Source: JBJKRF01 sp046704785 (lineage in GTDB: Bacteria > Chloroflexota > Anaerolineae > Anaerolineales > Villigracilaceae). From it: 12,465 nt of DNA. Location of the stretch: NCBI GenBank assembly GCA_046704785.1, contig JBJKRF010000058.1:1-12465 (forward strand), given 5' to 3'. A program made the translations under genes and the position numbers. The notes beneath the pieces are model-generated. The model searched no databases. It was not told where the DNA came from and saw only the letters and a list, made by a program, of their open reading frames with translations. Of this stretch, positions 1 through 6,895 are shown piece by piece (positions within the stretch are counted from its first letter, which is position 1; every line of letters begins with the position of its first letter).

Positions 1-1
1 C

Positions 2-2704
2 ATCCCCGCCGCGCCCGAAAAGGCGCGCTTCACCTACACCCCCATCGAACCTGCCCAACTGGCGCGGGCTGCGAACGACTGCAGCCCGGTCGGCTCCGAG
101 GAATACCGGCGCGCGACCTACGTCCGCCCGCTGGGAGCCTCCTTCACCCCGGCCCTGCCGCTCTCGGTCGGGCACGTGACGATGCTCATCACCGGACAGG
201 AGACCGGCGTCCTGGAAGTCGAACAGGACGGCCTGCCGGCGCTCGTCAAAGGCATGAGCCGCAAAGTCGCCACCCGCAAGGAACGGGACAACCAGGACAC
301 CAAAGGCCGGGTCGTCTCGACCAGCGTCACCGAAAGGGAACGCCACGAGGCCACCCTGACGGTTGCTCACCAAAACGGCAGCCTGGAAATGCTGGCCGAT
401 ATGGAAAGCGTCGGGCGCTTTATCACCGCCCACGCCGCCCGCATCACCGACGCGATCCTGACCAAGAACCACCCCCTGTACGATTTCGAGCCTACTCCGC
501 GCGAGTGGGAGATCACCGGCAAATCAGCGCTCAGCCTGCCCCCGCTTCCGGGCCGCAGCGAGCGCGGGCTGTTCCCCGTCCAGCGGCACTTCGCCATCGG
601 CGCGGCGCGCGTCATAAAAAAGCAGGGCGCGGCCATTTTAAATTGCCAGATGGGTTGGGGCAAAACCGGCGTCTCTATCAGTTCACTTGAATTGCTGGAC
701 AAATGGCCCGCCGTCATCATGGTTCCCGGCCACATGCTCTGGAAGTGGAAGCGCGACATGGAACGTGCATCGAACCCCGAAGCGCCGATCACCGCCCGCG
801 TCATTACCCGACCCGTTCTTTCCGAACCCGGGCGCTGGATGGCGACGAAAAACGCCATCGAAGCCAAAGGCGGAATGGTCAGCGGCATGACCCGCTGGCA
901 GGTGGACCCCGTCACGACCAACGACCCCGGCGGCCGGCGGCGGGTCGAGATCGCCTGTCCGACTGACAAAGCCGGCGCGCTGGTCGCGTTGTTTGCCCAA
1001 TACACCTTCAAAGACCAAGGCCGCGTCTTCAAGCCTTCGGTTCAACTCACACAGGACGGTATCTGCGCCGAATACGTGGACCGCGACGAGTACACCCTGT
1101 TCGACTTCGTGAACGACTACAAAGCCGGACACCTGGGCCGCAAAGCCGCTGCGATCATCGCCTTCGACCCGGCCAAGTACGACGCGGGCGCTGAAGAGCA
1201 GCCTGCGGTGGAGTACCATGTCCGGCGCACCTTCAACGAGGAAACAAGAGACTGGGAACGCCGGCGGCTGCCCTGCTGCTCGTCCTGTGGGCACGAGTTT
1301 CGCGGCTCCATCCCGCACTTTTGCGACCACGAGATCAGCGAGAAAATCCTGATCGACGGCGAAATACAGGAATGCACACGCGAATGCGGCGCAGCGTTAT
1401 TCCAGATGTCCCGCTGGAGACGGGTCGGACTGGCTCGTCTCGTGCAGCACAAGTTCCGGCGCTTCTTTAAAGTCTATATCGCTGACGAAGCTCATAAAGC
1501 GCAAAACGGCAAGACCGACATCGGCGTAGCCGACCAGCGCCTGCTCTCCGCCACCCGCTACAGCCTGGCCTTAACCGGCACGCTGTTCGGCGGAACCGCG
1601 AGCAGTTTGTTCTACCTGCTCTACCGGCGCGTCCCCGAAATCCGCAGGCTGTATGCCTTCTCGGACGTCACCCGCTGGGTCGATCACTACGGCCTGTGGG
1701 AACGGCAGTGGGACCAGTCCAAACCAGCCGAAGGCGGCTACGGGGCTTCAACCAACATCCGCCGCTGGAACCTGCGGCAGCGCGAACTGCCCGGCATCGC
1801 CCCGGCAGTCATCCGCTACCTGCTGCCAATCACGCTCTTCGGCAATATCACCGACCTGGGCTACGCCCTGCCGCCGATCAACGAAGTGGTGGAAACCCTG
1901 GAGATGCCCGGTCCGCTCGCAAATCAATACGAACACATCGAGCGCGTCGTGCTCAAGGAAGTCCTGGCAGCGTTGGAAGAATACGGCGACATTGGCGGGC
2001 TTTCCGCCTGGTTCTCGGCCTGTCGCTTCCGACCGGCCTCCGCCTTCCGCGACGAGCGCATTGATTATTCCAGCGACAAGGGCACAGAAATCCACGTCGA
2101 ACTGCCGGCGGTGACCTCGAACAGCCAGCCCTGGCTGCCGAAGGAAACCCGCCTGGCCGAGATCGTGCGCGAGAATATGGCGCAGGGACACAAGACCCTG
2201 GTCTTTGTCGAGCAATCCGGCACGAGAGACATACGCGACCGGCTGCAAGAGGCCCTGGAGACGCTTGTCCCGATTGGAACCGGCAAACCGCGCGTGGGCA
2301 TCCTGTCTGCCGCGGATATGTCTCCTGCCAAACGTGAAGCCTGGATCAAAGTTAATGCGCCGCAGATGGATGTGTTGATCGTGAATCCAAAATTAATTGA
2401 AACTGGCCTGGATCTGGTGCAGTTTTCCAGCCTGGTTTTCTACGAGACGACAGTCTCACTTTACATTTTGTGGCAGGCCATGCGCCGTGTCTGGCGCTTG
2501 GGCCAGGACAAGGAGGTCAATGTCACGTTTCTGTCCTATGCCAATACGGTCGAAGAAGAGATTCTGCGGCGCATGGGGCAGAAGAAGAAGGCGGCACAAT
2601 TGCTCTACGGGAAAGAAGCGTCTGGTGTCTTGGTTGAAACCGACTCGGACGATGTCCAGCGCGAGATGATCCAGGCCGCCATCGAAGGCCGGGCCTTTCG
2701 CTGA
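2..2704 (+). CDS. SNF2-like helicase/ATPase with inserted Cys/His cluster, 5'-partial (mobile-element type)
   Basis: The frame is open from base 2, so the gene starts outside the window; the ATG at 176 is internal. Numbering residues from base 2 (900 visible), helicase motifs appear in order: Walker A QMGWGKT (K221, base 662), DEAH box ADEAH (about 494-498, bases 1481-1495), motif III LTGT (about 525), and a motif VI-like segment QAMRRVWRLGQ (about 824-834) typical of SNF2/Rad54-like ATPases. Between Walker A and DEAH sits a long insert with a Cys/His cluster (C425, C426, C429, H439, C441, H443, C458, C462), probably zinc-binding. The first ~110 residues, before the helicase core, resemble from memory the C-terminal part of DUF6094-type methyltransferase-like proteins of conjugative elements, so the whole protein may be a fusion; this is uncertain. 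Such genes belong to plasmids, phages or integrative elements and act on DNA in the cytoplasm; the exact role is unknown. Codon use becomes visibly less GC-rich after about 2340. Confidence 0.85.
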   Translation: MPAAPEKARFTYTPIEPAQLARAANDCSPVGSEEYRRATYVRPLGASFTPALPLSVGHVTMLITGQETGVLEVEQDGLPALVKGMSRKVATRKERDNQDTKGRVVSTSVTERERHEATLTVAHQNGSLEMLADMESVGRFITAHAARITDAILTKNHPLYDFEPTPREWEITGKSALSLPPLPGRSERGLFPVQRHFAIGAARVIKKQGAAILNCQMGWGKTGVSISSLELLDKWPAVIMVPGHMLWKWKRDMERASNPEAPITARVITRPVLSEPGRWMATKNAIEAKGGMVSGMTRWQVDPVTTNDPGGRRRVEIACPTDKAGALVALFAQYTFKDQGRVFKPSVQLTQDGICAEYVDRDEYTLFDFVNDYKAGHLGRKAAAIIAFDPAKYDAGAEEQPAVEYHVRRTFNEETRDWERRRLPCCSSCGHEFRGSIPHFCDHEISEKILIDGEIQECTRECGAALFQMSRWRRVGLARLVQHKFRRFFKVYIADEAHKAQNGKTDIGVADQRLLSATRYSLALTGTLFGGTASSLFYLLYRRVPEIRRLYAFSDVTRWVDHYGLWERQWDQSKPAEGGYGASTNIRRWNLRQRELPGIAPAVIRYLLPITLFGNITDLGYALPPINEVVETLEMPGPLANQYEHIERVVLKEVLAALEEYGDIGGLSAWFSACRFRPASAFRDERIDYSSDKGTEIHVELPAVTSNSQPWLPKETRLAEIVRENMAQGHKTLVFVEQSGTRDIRDRLQEALETLVPIGTGKPRVGILSAADMSPAKREAWIKVNAPQMDVLIVNPKLIETGLDLVQFSSLVFYETTVSLYILWQAMRRVWRLGQDKEVNVTFLSYANTVEEEILRRMGQKKKAAQLLYGKEASGVLVETDSDDVQREMIQAAIEGRAFR

Positions 2705-2758
2705 CAAGCATAACAGCTAGGTAAGCAAATTGGTGTTTTTGACGTTCTCCCCCGATTC

Positions 2759-2791
2759 CTTCATCTAAACTTCATTTTTTCCCCATACAAT
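2759..2791 (+). promoter_or_regulatory. Regulator promoter with direct-repeat operator (site 1)
   Basis: Direct repeat CTTCAT (2759-2764) and CTTCAT (2770-2775), period 11 bp, then 10 bp and a -10 box TACAAT (2786-2791). There is no good -35 box; the repeat lies where one would be, as in Pho-box-type activation by OmpR/PhoB regulators. The same arrangement recurs at 4861-4893 and 5388-5420. Transcription would start at about 2797-2799, on the regulator's ATG, predicting a leaderless mRNA. Inference: autoregulation by the downstream response regulator. Confidence 0.75.
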
Positions 2792-2797
2792 AAAGAC

Positions 2798-3480
2798 ATG
2801 CGCATCCTGCTCGTCGAAGACGAAAGAAGAATTTCCACCTACGTGAAACGCGGCCTGGAGGAATCAGGCTACGCGGTGGATGCCGTCTATACCGGACGCG
2901 AGGCTCTCGATTGGGCCAGCGGGACGCCTTATGATTTGATCATCCTTGACATCCTCCTGCCTGAAATGGATGGCCTGTCCGTTTGTCGTGAATTGCGTGA
3001 ATGTGGCAAACGCACTCCTGTCCTAATGCTCACTGCCCGCATACCGTCGACGATCGTGTGGCCGGGTTGGATGCCGGGGCGGACGATTACCTCATCAAGC
3101 CTTTTGCCATGAAAGAACTCTTTGCCCGCCTTCGCGCCCTCACCCGCCGCACTGGAGAAATACCCAGATCGCCCATTCTACAGTTCGCTGACTTGAGCCT
3201 TGACACGCGCACACGTCAGGTGCGGCGCGGGAATAAAATTATCGAACTCGCCGCCAAAGAATACGCTGTGCTCGAATGCCTGCTGCGCGAGCCAGAGCGC
3301 GTGCTTACCCGTACTCAAATTGCTGAACACGTCTGGAATTACGAAACCTTCAACCAGTCCAATGTGGTCGACGTTTATATTCGCAACCTGCGTCGCAAGC
3401 TCGACGACACATTTGAGCAAAAACTTATCCACACCATCCGCGGAGCAGGCTACCGCCTTTCACTCAATGAAGTGGATTAA
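2798..3480 (+). pseudogene. OmpR/PhoB-family response regulator, frameshifted by one missing base
   Basis: DNA-binding response regulator of a two-component system. The receiver domain reads from ATG 2798: acidic pocket E7/D8, phospho-acceptor D51 in ILDILLP, T79 in LMLTAR. The frame then fails and runs to a stop at 3112. From 3041 the adjoining frame carries on the same protein (TVDDRVAGLDAGADDYLIKPF region with the conserved Lys), followed by a C-terminal winged helix with the typical NVVDVYIRNLRRKL recognition region and a GAGYRL end, stop 3478-3480. Adding one G between 3040 and 3041 restores the family-typical TARDTVDDRV and gives a 227-residue protein, normal for the family. It overlaps the kinase gene by 14 nt. 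The break may be a real inactivating mutation or a sequencing/assembly error; the rest of the gene shows no decay. As it stands, two ORFs are readable: 2798-3112 and about 3001-3480. Confidence 0.9.
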
Positions 3481-4843
3481 ATCGATCCGGATTCGTTTCG
3501 CGCTGTGGACGACAGTGCTTATTCTGGCTTTTCTCGCCGCCTTTGGGGGATTTGTCTATTTCAACCTAAGCATCAGTTTGTATACTTCAATCGACAATGC
3601 TCTGACTCTCAGCACAGCCCAAACAGCTGCCACTCTCAACGTCGACAATGGGCAAATTCTCGTTCCTGAACCGATTTCTGCAAATGAAACCGGTGCAGAA
3701 GCTTTCAGCCAAGGCGGTATGAGCCTGGTCGTCGTTGCAAGGGATGGAAGCGTTCTCCAATCAGTGGGTGCCTACAGCAGTCTCCGTGTGGCATTCCTTC
3801 CCAACAGTTCGGTTGGCAGCTTTACTACTTTGCCTGCCTCGCCAAATGACCAGGTGCGTATTTACACCCTACCTGTTATGGATAATGGCCGGATCGTTGG
3901 CTGGGTACAGGCAATGCAAAGTCTGGTCCCGGTTCGAGAGACCCTTGACCGGCTGTTGTTGGTGTTGCTGCTTGGGGGTGGTTTGCTGACGCTGCTGGCA
4001 GGTTTCGCAGGATATTTCCTGGCTGCACGCGCCCTCTCTCCGATTGACCATATCACCAAAACTGCGCTCCATATTTCCACAGTCGATCTGTCCGCCCGGT
4101 TGAACCTGCCCGATACAGGCGATGAACTCAGTCGCCTGGCAGCCGCTTTTGACGGTATGCTTGGGCGAATTGAGAATGGCTTCAAGCGAGAGCGCCAGTT
4201 TACCGCCGATGCTTCTCACGAGCTACGTACACCACTGGCAGCCATGCAAACCATCCTGTCCGTGAGTCGCGGTGGCAAGCGGTCATTGACTGAATATCTC
4301 CAGGCCCTCGATGATTTGGCAGACGAAACCAGGCGTATGCGTGAACTGGTGGAGGCTTTGCTACAACTGGCACGTGGGGACGGTAAGCTAATTTTGAGCC
4401 GTGAGCGGTTCGACCTTGCCGTATTACTGGCAGACGTGGCGGATTCCATGCTCCCACTGGCTGAAGCCAAGGGTTTGGAAATGAACCTGGAATTACCCGA
4501 CCATTTGACCATCGCCGGAGATACAGACCAACTCATCCGGCTGTGGGTTAACTTGATCGATAATGCCATCAAATATTCCGAGATCGGTGCCATTACCATT
4601 TCTGCCCGAGTCGAGAAAGGGCAGGCCGTCGTCCGCATCAGTGACACAGGTTCAGGCATCCCGGCTGAGCATCTGCCACATGTCTTCGAACGATTCTATC
4701 GGGTAGAAGCTTCTCGTTCATCGAATGGGGCGGGGCTTGGGTTAGCCATTGCACAACAAATCGTCGAGGCGCATGGCGGAGAAATCACCATCGAAAGTAC
4801 GCTTGAAACAGGAACAACCTTTACCATCTGCCTGCCTTTATGA
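3467..4843 (+). CDS. Sensor histidine kinase (HAMP, HisKA, HATPase)
   Basis: Membrane histidine kinase, 458 residues from ATG 3467; upstream in-frame starts lie inside the regulator gene and are less likely. TM1 about 11-33, an extracytoplasmic sensor of about 130 residues, TM2 about 163-190 (Leu/Gly-rich), HAMP about 190-240, dimerisation/phospho-acceptor domain with H251 in ASHELRTPL, then the ATP-binding domain: N box N362/N366 (VNLIDNAIKYS), G1 box DTGSG (393-397), F box (HVFERFYR), G2 box GAGLG (421-425). All catalytic motifs are intact. The ATG overlaps the regulator's end by 14 nt, indicating translational coupling, and the pair is presumably transcribed from the promoter at 2759-2791. 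The sensor domain is not one I recognise, so the signal is unknown. No terminator hairpin is seen after the stop; the next promoter begins 17 nt downstream. Confidence 0.95.
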   Translation: MKWIKSIRIRFALWTTVLILAFLAAFGGFVYFNLSISLYTSIDNALTLSTAQTAATLNVDNGQILVPEPISANETGAEAFSQGGMSLVVVARDGSVLQSVGAYSSLRVAFLPNSSVGSFTTLPASPNDQVRIYTLPVMDNGRIVGWVQAMQSLVPVRETLDRLLLVLLLGGGLLTLLAGFAGYFLAARALSPIDHITKTALHISTVDLSARLNLPDTGDELSRLAAAFDGMLGRIENGFKRERQFTADASHELRTPLAAMQTILSVSRGGKRSLTEYLQALDDLADETRRMRELVEALLQLARGDGKLILSRERFDLAVLLADVADSMLPLAEAKGLEMNLELPDHLTIAGDTDQLIRLWVNLIDNAIKYSEIGAITISARVEKGQAVVRISDTGSGIPAEHLPHVFERFYRVEASRSSNGAGLGLAIAQQIVEAHGGEITIESTLETGTTFTICLPL

Positions 4844-4860
4844 AATAAATTGCGGTTTCG

Positions 4861-4893
4861 CTTCACGTTAACTTCATTTCAGCCCCCTAGAAT
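4861..4893 (+). promoter_or_regulatory. Promoter of acidic secreted protein with direct-repeat operator (site 2)
   Basis: CTTCAC (4861-4866) and CTTCAT (4872-4877), period 11 bp, then exactly 10 bp and -10 box TAGAAT (4888-4893). Geometry is identical to the sites at 2759 and 5388. Transcription should start near 4900, leaving a leader of about 44 nt with a good Shine-Dalgarno (AAGGAG, 4931-4936). Inferred target of the neighbouring two-component regulator. Confidence 0.75.
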
Positions 4894-4943
4894 AAAAGCA
4901 TAAACAGGATGATCTGTTGAATTCAGATAAAAGGAGACTGATT

Positions 4944-5306
4944 ATGAAAATTAACCGTTTTATTGCCCTGGCCGCGATTGCCATACTGGCTGTAACTGCA
5001 ATGGGTTTTACCGGCTACCAGGTTTTTGCCCAGGGGAACCATAGCCAAGTGACGAGCATTTCTTCTCAGGCCGATGCCTGCGCCCAGGACCAGGCCGATG
5101 GCACGGAAGCCGCCTCCGGCACTGACACCGACAACGTTGACCTGCAATGCGGCGACCAGAACGCGCCAGATACCGGTGTGGAAACATCCAAAGATCAGGA
5201 AACTGTTGGCGCAGCCGACACCGACAATGTTGAGGAACAGGTTGGTGACCAGAACGGCGTAGACACGGGGGCAGAAGCGCCTGAATCGGCCTCCTCAAAC
5301 AAGTAA
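4944..5306 (+). CDS. Small secreted acidic protein with 31-residue repeat
   Basis: Predicted 120-residue exported protein of unknown function. The start is ATG 4944, set 7 nt after AAGGAG; an in-frame TTG at 4917 is too far upstream of that site to be preferred. Residues 1-29 form a signal peptide (K2, R5, hydrophobic core, V-F-A before a likely cut after A29). The mature part is highly acidic (about 20 Asp/Glu against 2 Lys) and probably disordered. Two copies of a 31-residue unit are visible: DTDNV at 61 and 92, GDQN at 70 and 101, DTG at 76 and 107. Two cysteines (C45, C69) could form a disulphide. The Asp spacing might bind Ca2+ or other cations, but no true EF-hand or dockerin is seen. 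It has its own operator promoter and a downstream hairpin, so it is a single-gene unit probably controlled by the adjacent kinase/regulator pair. Similar acidic proteins near two-component genes occur, as I recall, in Chloroflexota. Confidence 0.85.
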   Translation: MKINRFIALAAIAILAVTAMGFTGYQVFAQGNHSQVTSISSQADACAQDQADGTEAASGTDTDNVDLQCGDQNAPDTGVETSKDQETVGAADTDNVEEQVGDQNGVDTGAEAPESASSNK

Positions 5307-5321
5307 TTTTCTCCTCCCAAG

Positions 5322-5345
5322 CAGCGCCCCCGGAAGGGGGCGCTG
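5322..5345 (+). terminator. Strong hairpin after acidic protein gene, without U-tract
   Basis: Perfect 10-bp GC-rich stem (5322-5331 with 5336-5345) closed by a GGAA (GNRA-type) tetraloop, 16 nt after the stop codon. It is not followed by a run of T, so it may be a weak or factor-assisted terminator, or a 3'-end stabiliser. It separates this unit from the next promoter at 5388. Confidence 0.6.
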
Positions 5346-5387
5346 TGTAGTTAATGTCCAGAAGACCCAATAGGTAGCAAAGAAAGT

Positions 5388-5420
5388 CTTCACCCCGACT
5401 TCATCTTGCGCCATTATCAT
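5388..5420 (+). promoter_or_regulatory. Promoter of lipoprotein-ABC operon with direct-repeat operator (site 3)
   Basis: CTTCAC (5388-5393) and CTTCAT (5399-5404), period 11 bp, then exactly 10 bp and -10 box TATCAT (5415-5420). This is the third copy of the module at 2759 and 4861. Transcription should start near 5427; the Shine-Dalgarno AGGAG is at 5453-5457. It probably drives the whole 5463-10372 operon. Confidence 0.75.
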
Positions 5421-5462
5421 TTTTGTATCACAGACAATTCTGCCCATTTGATAGGAGTAAAA

Positions 5463-6074
5463 ATGTTCAATCGTACCCGTACAACCCTGTTCACTTTACT
5501 TGTATTTGTTCTGACACTGACTGCTTGTGGCGCACCGGCTACTCTGGCTCCCACCGGCAATAAGACAGGATCTCAAGCTACCCTGCCCGCCGTCGCAAAT
5601 GGAGAAAATGGCGGCGAGGGGGGTGTAGAAGCTGCACTTGTCACTTATTCTGACGCTTCGCAAGGATTTGCTATTGGTCATCCCGGCCCCTGGACCCAGG
5701 ACACTTCTTTCACCAATGGCGTCAAATTTGTCGGTGGCGATGATTGGATGAAACTAGAATTTGTCATGCCGCCCGCGGGCACAAATGCGATGGCTTATGC
5801 CCAGAGCGATGTTGCCGCGGTAACCGCTGCTTTCTCCGGCTTCAAGTTGATTGACGTTCATGCCTCCACCGAAGTCCAGAACGCCATCGTCATGGGCTTT
5901 ACATCAGATGGAAAATCCGCTGTGACAGGCAAGGCTTTCACTGCGCACAACGAACGTTACTACATGCCGCTCGCCGATGGGCGTATCGCTGTCCTGACAG
6001 TCTATGGCCCTAAAAATCATTATGACCAACAAGGCGTGCGTGATATTGCATTGACATTCCAATTGACCAAATAA
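5463..6074 (+). CDS. PsbP-like domain lipoprotein
   Basis: Predicted 203-residue membrane-anchored lipoprotein. Start ATG 5463 lies 5 nt after AGGAG (5453-5457); in-frame codons upstream of it lack a ribosome site. The N-terminus has basic residues (R4, R6), a hydrophobic stretch and a lipobox LTAC, with C22 as the lipidated cysteine. After a low-complexity Gly/Ala/Pro linker (about 23-60), the region from about 62 to the end has the pattern of PsbP/Mog1-fold lipoproteins: a 'Y.D...GFAIGHPGPW' opening and a regular beta-rich body ending in VRDIALTFQL. Family members are extracytoplasmic and rarely characterised. As first gene of the ABC operon, under the shared operator, it may be an accessory binding or sensing partner of the permease or kinase; this is inference. 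The fold assignment rests on the opening motif and length. Confidence 0.85.
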   Translation: MFNRTRTTLFTLLVFVLTLTACGAPATLAPTGNKTGSQATLPAVANGENGGEGGVEAALVTYSDASQGFAIGHPGPWTQDTSFTNGVKFVGGDDWMKLEFVMPPAGTNAMAYAQSDVAAVTAAFSGFKLIDVHASTEVQNAIVMGFTSDGKSAVTGKAFTAHNERYYMPLADGRIAVLTVYGPKNHYDQQGVRDIALTFQLTK

Positions 6075-6084
6075 AAAATGACTG

Positions 6085-6205
6085 CAAAAGGCACAAAGGT
6101 TGCCCGTGCCCAGCTATCCCCATCCCGCGAAGGGGAAGGAATTCTGGCTCCCTTTTTCCCGGAGGAGAAGCACAACCTTTCGTGTTCTTTGTGGTGGAAA
6201 GTTTG
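6085..6205 (+). repeat. Probable intergenic repeat fragment between lipoprotein and ABC genes
   Basis: The gap 6075-6211 has no gene but is structured: AAAGGTTG (6095-6102) is the inverse of CAACCTTT (6173-6180), and a CCCC/GGGG hairpin with a 10-base loop lies between them around 6117-6137. The segment from about 6176 (TTCGTGTTCTTTGTGG) and the 'CCC(G)CGAAGGGG' part look like short sequences that I recall as widely scattered in environmental bacterial genomes. This would be a degenerate intergenic repeat inside the operon; copy number cannot be checked here. It could also serve as an RNA structure that tunes expression between lipoprotein and transporter. Confidence 0.35.
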
Positions 6206-6211
6206 AAAAAA

Positions 6212-6895
6212 ATGGAAGCCCTGCTTCTCAACAACCTCTATAAAATCTACAAGGAAGGCAAAGTCGAAACCGTTGCCTTGCGCGAAGCAAAATTGAGCGT
6301 GCAGGCGGGTGAATTCATCGCCATTACGGGACGTTCGGGTGCAGGTAAAAGCACCCTGCTCAACCTCGTCGGCGGACTGGCGCTGCCCAGTGCGGGCCAA
6401 GTGGTGATCGACGGCAGTGACATCACCCGCATGAACGAAAGCGAACGCGCCGCCTTCCGTCGTAAATACGTCGGCATTGTTTATCAAATGGATAATTTGA
6501 TTCCTTTCCTGTCAGCATTGGAAAATGTCATGCTGCCCATGCAACTCTCGGGGCGAAAAGATGCCTCCCACCGTGCCAAAGACCTGCTAAAAGAGGTCGG
6601 CCTTGCCGAACGGATGAGTCACAAGCCCGCGCAGTTGTCAGGCGGGGAACGTCAGCGCGTGGCGATTGCTGTTGCCTTAGCCAATGAACCATCCCTATTA
6701 CTCGCCGATGAATTGACTGGTGAACTTGACTCTGCCACTGCCGACAAAGTGATGGATTTGCTTGGAACACTCAATGCCAGCCACCGGTTGACGCTGGTCA
6801 TCGTTACGCACAACAAGACAGTCGCGGCACGCGCCAAACGCCAGATTAAGATTGCGGACGGAAAATTGTACGAAAGTGAGCCCGCCCATGTCTAA
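6212..6895 (+). CDS. ABC transporter ATP-binding protein (LolD/MacB type), first ATPase
   Basis: Cytoplasmic ATPase of an FtsX-type ABC system, 227 residues, the usual length. ATG 6212 is preferred because family homology begins at once (LLLNNLYKIYKEG); an in-frame GTG at 6182 would add ten unrelated residues encoded by the repeat. Motifs: Walker A GRSGAGKS (40-47), Q-loop Q92, signature LSGGERQ (142-148), Walker B LLLADE (162-167), H-loop H200. All catalytic residues are present, but after Walker B it reads ADELTGELDS instead of the near-universal ADEPTGNLDS, so the Pro and the Asn before the D-loop are replaced. Its stop overlaps the next ATPase gene by 8 nt. Two different ATPases with one permease suggest a heterodimeric nucleotide-binding pair. 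Confidence 0.93.
   Translation: MEALLLNNLYKIYKEGKVETVALREAKLSVQAGEFIAITGRSGAGKSTLLNLVGGLALPSAGQVVIDGSDITRMNESERAAFRRKYVGIVYQMDNLIPFLSALENVMLPMQLSGRKDASHRAKDLLKEVGLAERMSHKPAQLSGGERQRVAIAVALANEPSLLLADELTGELDSATADKVMDLLGTLNASHRLTLVIVTHNKTVAARAKRQIKIADGKLYESEPAHV

Noticed and set aside
118..1452. Long open frames on the - strand and in other + frames across the helicase gene
   Set aside because: They lie opposite or out of frame with a motif-rich helicase and have GC-driven, low-complexity composition; typical shadows in GC-rich DNA.
3001..3112. Programmed frameshifting in the response regulator
   Set aside because: No slippery heptamer or downstream pseudoknot is seen at 3030-3045, and a restored G gives the exact family motif, so a simple deletion or sequence error is more likely.
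3200..3466. Kinase reading frame extended upstream to 3200
   Set aside because: This stretch lies inside the regulator's winged-helix domain in another frame and gives non-family sequence; the kinase begins at ATG 3467 just before TM1.
4917..4943. TTG start at 4917 for the acidic protein
   Set aside because: The strong AAGGAG at 4931-4936 is placed for ATG 4944, where a normal signal peptide begins.
5124..5300. CRISPR-like or satellite repeat in the acidic protein gene
   Set aside because: The two repeat units are adjacent, in frame and diverged at the DNA level; this is a protein repeat, not an array with spacers.
6182..6211. GTG start at 6182 for the first ATPase
   Set aside because: The added residues are encoded by the repeat-like spacer and are not part of the ABC family sequence.
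6010..6487. - strand ORFs over the lipoprotein/ABC junction
   Set aside because: They run through the non-coding repeat and across conserved ABC motifs of the other strand; no independent support.
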